NCBI GenBank assembly: GCA_011051825.1
Contig: DRKH01000451.1
Location: 1-18,050 of the forward strand
DNA: 18,050 nucleotides
Direction: 5' to 3'
Source of the DNA: Desulfobulbus sp.
GTDB lineage: Bacteria; Desulfobacterota; Desulfobulbia; Desulfobulbales; Desulfobulbaceae
Positions 6,943 through 12,355 of this stretch are shown one piece after another. The position numbers and the translations under genes are program-made. The notes under the pieces are model-generated. The model saw nothing but the letters and a program-made list of their open reading frames with translations, did no database searches and had not been told where the DNA came from. Each line of letters opens with the position of its first letter. The first letter of the stretch is position 1.

Positions 6943-7590
6943 TCAGTTGTTTCGTTCAAACGTGGAGGTCGTTACCTGCGGGACATGGCACTGCCGGCAG
7001 TTACCGCGTGAGCCATGCTCTACCCTGATTTCGGCCACTGCTCCGGGGCCGGTATGACAGGCTATGCAGTCTTCCCGCAGCTGCAGACTGTGCGGAATCG
7101 GGGGCGGGGAACCACCCAGCATAGACCGGCCGAGTTTCGGGGGATCAATGGACACCCAGTCGTTTTCCATAAACAACTTTTCGGTCCGTACCGGCACATG
7201 GCACTGAAAACAGTTTTCATTTTCCGGATGCGGGGTTACCGGGGCATAGGCATCCAGTTCCGCATCATACCCCCCGCGATCATGGCAGGAGAGACATTTG
7301 ACGGTATCACCGGAAAATGCCCTGGCCACCTTATGCGGAATTATCGGCGGTGAACCCGGATACTGGCGACGAGCATAAAAAGTATTCAGGGTCCGGGTAC
7401 CGTCGGTTCCGGTCATTGCCGCCAGCGGGGTCCGGTCATAGCGCTGGTAAATCTTTTCCCCCTTGGAGTCGAAGTCCGGGGGAATACCGGGCGCAGCCTG
7501 CACCGAGACCGGTATGGACATCCAGGATAAGCAGACGAGCCCAAAAGCAATGACCACACAGCCGATTCTCTTGTCTGTCCGTTTCATCAT
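6943..7590 (-). CDS. napB: NapB-like cytochrome c subunit with four haems (tandem NapB unit)
   Basis: A 215-residue periplasmic cytochrome: signal peptide about 1-33 (cleavage near V-Q-A-A-P), then four haem sites C99LSCH, C127FQCH, C175IACH, C198RQCH. NapB normally has two haems in the order PPxIPH, CxxCH, then CxQCHVP. Here that order occurs twice: PPIIPH (81-86), C99, C127 FQCHVP; then PPPIPH (162-167), C175, C198 RQCHVPQ. Histidines H86, H121, H167 and H192 would give a second ligand to each haem; H121 and H192 both lie six residues before the second haem Cys of their unit. The ATG at 7590 overlaps the napA stop (ATGA) and follows GGAG. The frame extends upstream to 7647 within napA, which I reject. 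The name napB rests on motif and position; the duplicated form is unusual. Confidence 0.78.
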   Translation of the reverse strand: MMKRTDKRIGCVVIAFGLVCLSWMSIPVSVQAAPGIPPDFDSKGEKIYQRYDRTPLAAMTGTDGTRTLNTFYARRQYPGSPPIIPHKVARAFSGDTVKCLSCHDRGGYDAELDAYAPVTPHPENENCFQCHVPVRTEKLFMENDWVSIDPPKLGRSMLGGSPPPIPHSLQLREDCIACHTGPGAVAEIRVEHGSRGNCRQCHVPQVTTSTFERNN

Positions 7591-9905
7591 ACTTTCTCCA
7601 GGCGAACTGCACATTTCTTGTAATCCGGCTGTTTGGAGATGGGACAAAAGGCATCCAGGGTAACCTCGTTGATCTTGTAGCTTTCATCAAAAAAGGGAAC
7701 GAAAACCATGCCACGCGGCGGCACCCCGCGCCCGTTGATCGAGGCCTTCATGGTCACGGATCCGCGCCGGGATATGATCTTGACCAGCTCACCGGTGACC
7801 ACACCGAGATCCATCGCATCTTCGGGATTGATCTCCACGTACGATTCGGGCATGGCTCGATGGAGAACCGGTATCCGGCGGGTCATGGAGCCGGTATGCC
7901 AATGCTCAATAACCCGCCCGGTGTTGAGCCAGAAGTTATACTCATCATCGGGTGACTCGGCCGCCGGTTCATAGGGACGGGCCCATATCCATGCCTTGCC
8001 GTCTTTCTTGCCGTAAAAATCAAAATCGCTGCCCGGTTTACAGGCCGGGTCATACTTGGCATTGAAACGCCACCGGGTTTCTTTGCCGTTGACAAAGGGC
8101 CATTGTACGCCGGACCGTTTTTTCAACAGCGCATATGGGGCCATATTATGTTTGGGACCGGCATGGAAGCGCCGATACTCTTCCCAGATTTTTTCAATGT
8201 ACTCATCCTCACCCCAGGGGAACTGTTTTTCAAAACCCAGTCTTCTCGCCACCTCGATAATCTGCCAGGTATCGGACATGGTTTCCCCGGGACCGGGAAC
8301 TATCCGATCAAAATGCTGGGTCCGTCGCTCGGAGTTGCCGAACATGCCCTCCTGTTCAACCCACATGGCGGCGGGCAGAATAACATCGGCCACATCGGTG
8401 GTCGGGGTCGGGTAGACATCGGAAACAACGATAAAACGGTCATCCTTGAGGGCGCCGTTTCGGTACCGGTTCAGGTTCGGCATGGTAATCATCGGGTTGG
8501 TGACCTGGATCCACATGAACCGGATATCGCCGCGATCCAGAGCCCGAAACATCTCCACCGTGTGATAGGTGGGCTTGGGATCGATGTTGGCAAGCGGCAC
8601 ATCCCAGATCTCAGCCGCCATTTTTCGATGTTCCTCATTCATGACCACCCCATGGGGCAGTTTATGGGTCAGGGTACCGACCTCGCGGACCGTGCCGCAG
8701 GCACTGGGCTGGCCGGTAAGCGAAAAGGGACTGTTGCCCGGGGTGGATATCTTTCCGGTCAGCAGGTGGATATTATAGACCAGATTATTGATCCAGGTCC
8801 CGCGCACATGCTGGTTCATGCCCATGCACCAGAAGGAGGTGACTTTTTTGGTCGGGTCGCCGTACAGCGAGGCCAGATATTTTATATCCATGGCCGAGAC
8901 CCCGGAAATCCGCTCCGCCTTCTCGGGAGTATAATCCTTAAGGAATTCTTTATATTCCTCAAAAGTTATATCCTGTGGTTTATCCTTGAATTTAAAATGA
9001 TCCTCGGTACCATAACCGATATTGGTCTTGCCCTTGTGAAAGGTGGTGTGCTTATTGACAAAATCCCAGTTCACCCAGTCATTACGGATGATCTCGTAAC
9101 AGATGGCATTGGCCACCGCCAGATCGGTACTGGGTTTAAAGAGTATGGATTTGTCGGAAGCCTGACTGGAGCGGGTGGAACGGGTGGCCAGATCGATAAC
9201 CGTCACGTCACTTCTGCGCTTGCGGCTGGCCAGCATGCGGGAGAAGAGGACCGGATGCATTTCCGCCATGTTGTTGCCCCAGGTCACAAAGACATTGGCA
9301 TGTTCGATATCCTCGTAACAGCCCATGGGTTCATCAATACCAAAAGAAGTCATAAATCCGGTCACGGCACTGGCCATGCAGAGGCGGGCATTGGCCTCGA
9401 CATTATTGGTGCCCAGGCAGCCCTTGAACAGTTTGGAGGCCACATAGCCGTCCGGGATGGTCCACTGACCGGAGCCGTATATGGACACGGAATCCTTACC
9501 GGTCTGACTGATGGTTTCCTGGATCTTGGAGGCAATCAGATCCAGAGCTTCCGAGATCGGGACCTCGACCATCTTATCGCCCTTACGGACTTGGGCCTTG
9601 CGAATTCTGTCCTTGCCGTACAGGGCCTGGACGACGTGGAATCCTTTGACACAGCACAGCCCCTTGTTGACACTGCAGTTAGGGTCACCCTTGACCGCCA
9701 CCGCCCGATCACCGGAAACGCCGACCAGCACCCCGCAGCCGGTGCCGCAGAAACGACAGGGCGCTTTTTTCCAGCTGATCTGCCCGGAGGCTCCTTCCTG
9801 TTTTTTCCAGTCGGCAAAGCTGATTCCAGGGAAAATTGATCCGGCCGCCGCAATGGCGCTGCTCGCTGCCGCAGACTTGATGAATGTTCTTCTGTCTAAT
9901 TTCAT
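7587..9905 (-). CDS. napA: Periplasmic nitrate reductase catalytic subunit NapA
   Basis: A 772-residue molybdoenzyme that reduces nitrate to nitrite in the periplasm. A Tat signal (M-K-L-D-R-R-T-F-I-K, hydrophobic to about 29) is followed by a 4Fe-4S motif C50-x2-C53-x3-C57-x27-C85 in the NapA context C-R-F-C-G-T-G-C-G-V-L-V-G. Cys176 in A-R-L-C-M-A-S-A-V is the expected Mo ligand, and M-G-C-Y-E-D-I-E-H with G-N-N-M-A-E-M-H-P is diagnostic of NapA rather than formate dehydrogenase. A molydopterin-dinucleotide domain occupies the C-terminus (from about 640). Length is close to the Desulfovibrio-type enzyme. The ATG at 9905 follows GAGAGGAG; a TTG-initiated extension to 9953 is rejected. It is preceded by napD (84 bp) and overlaps the NapB-like gene by 4 bp. 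Confidence 0.95.
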   Translation of the reverse strand: MKLDRRTFIKSAAASSAIAAAGSIFPGISFADWKKQEGASGQISWKKAPCRFCGTGCGVLVGVSGDRAVAVKGDPNCSVNKGLCCVKGFHVVQALYGKDRIRKAQVRKGDKMVEVPISEALDLIASKIQETISQTGKDSVSIYGSGQWTIPDGYVASKLFKGCLGTNNVEANARLCMASAVTGFMTSFGIDEPMGCYEDIEHANVFVTWGNNMAEMHPVLFSRMLASRKRRSDVTVIDLATRSTRSSQASDKSILFKPSTDLAVANAICYEIIRNDWVNWDFVNKHTTFHKGKTNIGYGTEDHFKFKDKPQDITFEEYKEFLKDYTPEKAERISGVSAMDIKYLASLYGDPTKKVTSFWCMGMNQHVRGTWINNLVYNIHLLTGKISTPGNSPFSLTGQPSACGTVREVGTLTHKLPHGVVMNEEHRKMAAEIWDVPLANIDPKPTYHTVEMFRALDRGDIRFMWIQVTNPMITMPNLNRYRNGALKDDRFIVVSDVYPTPTTDVADVILPAAMWVEQEGMFGNSERRTQHFDRIVPGPGETMSDTWQIIEVARRLGFEKQFPWGEDEYIEKIWEEYRRFHAGPKHNMAPYALLKKRSGVQWPFVNGKETRWRFNAKYDPACKPGSDFDFYGKKDGKAWIWARPYEPAAESPDDEYNFWLNTGRVIEHWHTGSMTRRIPVLHRAMPESYVEINPEDAMDLGVVTGELVKIISRRGSVTMKASINGRGVPPRGMVFVPFFDESYKINEVTLDAFCPISKQPDYKKCAVRLEKV

Positions 9906-9989
9906 GTTCTCCTCTCTTCTCCCTGTTTTTTTAGTAACAGTGCACCGGGGCAACCAGACCAGTCCATTCCGTGGCCTGGAAAAATTTTT

Positions 9990-10220
9990 TTATTCCGCAT
10001 TATGACCAAAAGTCATACTTAATGAATGTAATGAAGGCAGTTTTTTCAATGTTTCCTGCAGGATCTTTTCAGTCTGCTCGTCAGGCGTATCGGTCACCAG
10101 CACCACCACCTCCTGATTGTCCGCCGGAATGATCTCGCAATACTCCATAGCCGACAGATCGGCACAGAGCCGATCCATGGATCCATCCCGAGGCAGCGCC
10201 AGATAGCTTAAGATGGGCAT
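9990..10220 (-). CDS. napD: NapD-like maturation chaperone
   Basis: A 76-residue protein with the NapD-type ferredoxin-like fold pattern: strand M-P-I-L-S-Y-L-A-L, helix, C-E-I-I-P-A-D-N, strand V-V-V-L-V-T-D-T, helix Q-T-E-K-I-L-Q-E-T-L, and a final strand S-L-S-M-T-F. NapD proteins bind the twin-arginine signal of NapA in the cytoplasm and hold it until cofactor loading is done. The ATG at 10220 has an AGAGGAAC ribosome binding site; an upstream in-frame ATG-less extension to 10253 is unlikely. It is the first gene of the nap operon, just before napA, which supports the call. Sequence is divergent, as is usual for this family. Confidence 0.8.
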   Translation of the reverse strand: MPILSYLALPRDGSMDRLCADLSAMEYCEIIPADNQEVVVLVTDTPDEQTEKILQETLKKLPSLHSLSMTFGHNAE

Positions 10221-10357
10221 TGTTGTTCCTCTTGAAACGTTGGGGCGGAACACCCCTTTATGAAAATGGGAAACCTGGTGCTGACGGGAAAAGCCGTTCC
10301 AGTCTCTGGTGTATATCGACTATATTGAAAAAAACTATCCATCAGCAATAGGGACTC

Positions 10358-10371
10358 TTACCGGACGGTAA
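10358..10371. promoter_or_regulatory. Small inverted repeat, possible operator
   Basis: TTACCG and CGGTAA flank a 2-bp centre, a 14-bp near-palindrome about 140 bp upstream of the napD start. It could bind a dimeric regulator of the nap operon. It does not match the NarL heptamer or FNR consensus as I know them, so no regulator is named. Confidence 0.3.
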
Positions 10372-10379
10372 ATTATGTT

Positions 10380-10400
10380 TATTAGGTTTTACTCCTAATA
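10380..10400. promoter_or_regulatory. Inverted repeat TATTAGG-N7-CCTAATA
   Basis: Perfect 7-bp arms TATTAGG (10380-10386) and CCTAATA (10394-10400) flank TTTTACT, giving a 21-bp dyad with half-site centres about 14 bp apart. It lies about 160 bp upstream of napD and 270 bp upstream of the channel gene. The spacing suits a dimeric transcription factor; the factor is unknown. The right part contains TACTCCT, which fits the NarL heptamer consensus TACYYMT, but the paired heptamer arrangement is lacking. Confidence 0.35.
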
Positions 10401-10458
10401 TACAGAATGCCACAACGTATCCTTCCAGTCAAGCAGGTTTTAAAAGAGTTTCCCGGCA

Positions 10459-10504
10459 GCAGTGAAGAATATTCTTCAACCAGCTGAAGAATATTCTTCA
10501 CTGC
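10459..10504. promoter_or_regulatory. Paired 16-bp palindromes forming a perfect 20-bp inverted repeat
   Basis: The 16-bp palindrome TGAAGAATATTCTTCA occurs twice, at 10463-10478 and 10485-10500, 22 bp apart start to start, which is about two helical turns. Flanking GCAG (10459-10462) and CTGC (10501-10504) extend the whole to a perfect 20-bp inverted repeat with a 6-nt loop ACCAGC. Two identical symmetric sites on the same helix face are typical of cooperative operators or of an enhancer (UAS) for a sigma-54 activator. It lies about 170 bp upstream of the efflux channel gene and 240 bp upstream of napD. A long hairpin or cruciform is also possible. There is no T-run, so a terminator is unlikely. 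Confidence 0.6.
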
Positions 10505-10673
10505 TCGAATTCCCGGCCCTGCACAGAACAGGAACCGACAACAGGAGTTCGAATTTTACCTATTTATTCCCACAAGTTGAGGAGCAGGATCTTCTTTTCA
10601 CCCGTTTCGGACCTTAAATTGCAATGGGATAAGAATAAAAAAAATTCTGATCTTACGGCGTATCCCTGCAGGC

Positions 10674-11957
10674 ATGATAGATAAAAAATTCCCCATTATT
10701 TTCCTTTTACTGGCCCTTATGCCGGCGGCCGCCGGACCCTGTCTTGCCGACGGCCCCCCCACACTGGCCGGTTACCTGGAGCAGGCCCTGACAGGCAACG
10801 ACACCCTGCTTGCGGCCCGGGCCGGATTGCGCGCTTCCACGGAGCGGGTTCGCCAGGCCGGAGTGCTGCCGGACCCGAAACTCAACGTGCAGTATTACCT
10901 GGTTCCGATAGAAACCCGGACCGGACCCCAGAATGCGGCCATCGGACTGAGTCAGGCCATCCCCTGGTTCAATAAACTCTCCCTGCTCCGCAAACTGAGC
11001 GACCACGATGCGGCCATTGCCGGAATCCGGCTGGCTGCAGTGGAACTTGATGTGGCCAGGCAGGTAAAGGAGGCCTATGTCGAGTATGGCTACCTTGGCC
11101 GATCCAGGAAAACATTGTCTGATAATATTGAGTTGTTACGGTATCTTGAAGGTGTTGCCCGCAGTCAATACACCAGCGGGAAATCCACCTATTTCGATGT
11201 CCTGAAAATCCAGATCGAACTGGCAAAATCCGAGGAAAAAGACCGATCCCTTATAGACCAGGCCGAACCGCTGCGCATCCAGATCAACAGCCTGCTCGGA
11301 ACCGAACCTGAACGCGCCCGGGCACTGCCGACCGTTCTTCCCCGGGCTGTGCTGAGCAAAGGAGAAGAGGAGATACTGTCCATTGCCCTGGAAAACGCCC
11401 CGGTTCTCCATGAAGCCCGGGAACGTGTCGCCCGGGCCAGGACCGGACGGGAGCTGGCTGAACGGGATTTTTACCCTGACTTTAATTTCAGTCTGAAAAC
11501 CATTCTCACCGGATCGGCTGAATTCGGCGCCCCGCAGGACAGTGGCAAGGATCCGGTTATTGCCGGTCTGACAATCAACCTTCCCGTTTTCCGTGATCGA
11601 CGCCATGGCAAGGTGGCTGAACAGGAAGCGACAATCAGTTCAGCCCGATCGCTTCAGCAGCAGCAGGTACTTCTGCTTGCCACCGAAATTGAACGCTCTC
11701 TGTATGGGTACCGGGAGGCAGAGCGTAGAATCACCCTTTACCGGGATGATCTGCTGCCAAAGACCAGACAGCAGCTGGAGGTGGCCATCAATGGTTTTCA
11801 AAGCGGCCAGTTATCCATCCTGGAACTCATTGACGCAGAACAGAACCTGCTCAATTTTGAACTTGCGGAAAGCCGGGCCATTGCCGACCGGGCCCTGGCC
11901 GTTGCCCGGCTTGAGGCCCGGGCGGCCATGACCCTGGCCGACTGGAATAATGAATAA
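10674..11957 (+). CDS. Outer-membrane efflux channel (TolC/CusC-like)
   Basis: A 427-residue outer-membrane efflux protein. An export signal covers about residues 1-26 (hydrophobic F-P-I-I-F-L-L-L-A-L-M, cleavage near C-L-A-D-G). Two OEP repeats follow, with long heptad-rich helices, for example D-V-A-R-Q-V-K-E-A-Y-V-E-Y in the first half and G-F-Q-S-G-Q-L-S-I-L-E-L-I-D-A-E-Q-N-L-L near the C-terminus, the latter a hallmark of the family in metal RND systems. Cys23 does not sit in a good lipobox because Pro precedes it, so unlike E. coli CusC it may not be a lipoprotein. The ATG at 10674 has only a weak upstream GCAGG. It is the first gene of the efflux cluster and should form the outer-membrane exit for the CusBA-type pump. 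Confidence 0.85.
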   Translation: MIDKKFPIIFLLLALMPAAAGPCLADGPPTLAGYLEQALTGNDTLLAARAGLRASTERVRQAGVLPDPKLNVQYYLVPIETRTGPQNAAIGLSQAIPWFNKLSLLRKLSDHDAAIAGIRLAAVELDVARQVKEAYVEYGYLGRSRKTLSDNIELLRYLEGVARSQYTSGKSTYFDVLKIQIELAKSEEKDRSLIDQAEPLRIQINSLLGTEPERARALPTVLPRAVLSKGEEEILSIALENAPVLHEARERVARARTGRELAERDFYPDFNFSLKTILTGSAEFGAPQDSGKDPVIAGLTINLPVFRDRRHGKVAEQEATISSARSLQQQQVLLLATEIERSLYGYREAERRITLYRDDLLPKTRQQLEVAINGFQSGQLSILELIDAEQNLLNFELAESRAIADRALAVARLEARAAMTLADWNNE

Positions 11958-12004
11958 TTAGGAATTAGGAATTAGGAATTAGGAATTAGGAATTAGGAAT
12001 TAAG
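11956..12004 (+). repeat. Heptamer tandem repeat (AATTAGG)n
   Basis: Six perfect copies of AATTAGG run from 11956 to 11997, followed by a variant copy AATTAAG (11998-12004). The array starts on the last two bases of the channel gene's TAA codon and lies in the 109-bp gap before the YHS gene. Short heptamer arrays of this kind occur in intergenic DNA of several bacterial groups and vary in copy number. A weak stem (TGCGA 12006-12010 with TCGCA 12030-12034) follows it. Confidence 0.9.
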
Positions 12005-12066
12005 TTGCGACAGGGACATGTGCCCCCTTTCGCAGGTGAATACACCATAACCAAGAGGATAAACGT

Positions 12067-12345
12067 ATGCATACTTTGAAAACACTCACCATTGCCACCA
12101 CCCTTGCTCTCTTTCTGTCGCTGTCCATGGCCGGAGGCGCCTTTGCCGCGCCCCAGACAACCTGTCCGGTCATGGGGGGCAAGATCAACAAGAAGCTGTA
12201 TGCCGATTACAAGGGTCAGCGGGTCTATTTCTGCTGCCTGGGTTGTCCACCTGAATTCAAAAAAAATCCGGAAAAATATATTCAGAAATTAAAGAAAATG
12301 GGTCAGGAGCCAGAAAAAATTGATACCGACAGTACTAAAAAATAG
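12067..12345 (+). CDS. Secreted YHS-domain metal-binding protein
   Basis: A 92-residue periplasmic protein: Sec signal about 1-28 (cleavage at G-A-F-A-A), then a YHS domain with T-T-C33-P-V-M36-G-G-K-I, Y-A-D-Y-K-G-Q-R-V-Y-F-C56-C57-L-G-C60, and F-K-K-N-P-E-K-Y. The Cys/Met set is suited to soft metals such as Cu(I) or Ag(I), and proteins of this kind are found with copper efflux genes. The tail is Lys-rich. A clear AGAGGA ribosome binding site lies 7 bp before the ATG. Its place between the channel and adaptor genes suggests a periplasmic metal chaperone filling the role that CusF has in E. coli. That function is inferred; it is not related to CusF in sequence. Confidence 0.85.
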   Translation: MHTLKTLTIATTLALFLSLSMAGGAFAAPQTTCPVMGGKINKKLYADYKGQRVYFCCLGCPPEFKKNPEKYIQKLKKMGQEPEKIDTDSTKK

Positions 12346-12355
12346 GCCTTCCAAA

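Larger units (their letters stand above)
10221..10673. promoter_or_regulatory. 453-bp divergent nap/cus intergenic region
   Basis: This gap separates the nap operon (minus) from the efflux operon (plus) and is the longest non-coding stretch in the window. It is AT-richer than its surroundings and holds three inverted repeats listed separately (10358-10371, 10380-10400, 10459-10504). No convincing gene was found: a 26-codon frame at 10407 has no ribosome binding site and ends in the palindrome. I did not find a sigma-54 -24/-12 pair; weak sigma-70-like hexamers exist but are not convincing. Both operons probably read their promoters here. Confidence 0.6.

Noticed and set aside
8103..9839. A 578-codon open frame on the plus strand
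   Set aside because: It lies wholly antisense to napA, whose protein matches its family along its full length. The antisense protein is rich in Gly/His/Ile and resembles nothing, as expected from codon bias in GC-rich DNA.
4052..10220. Assignment of the molybdoenzyme operon as formate dehydrogenase or polysulfide reductase
   Set aside because: The iron-sulfur and NrfD subunits alone would fit, but the catalytic protein has NapA-specific motifs, a NapB-like cytochrome and a NapD gene.
10407..10487. A 26-codon frame in the nap/cus spacer
   Set aside because: It has no ribosome binding site and its last codons are formed by the palindrome itself.
10640..10673. A sigma-54-like GG/GC pair (GGCGTATCCCTGC) before the channel gene
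   Set aside because: The GG-to-GC spacing is one base short of the canonical distance, and the site lies too close to the ATG to leave room for a leader and ribosome binding site.
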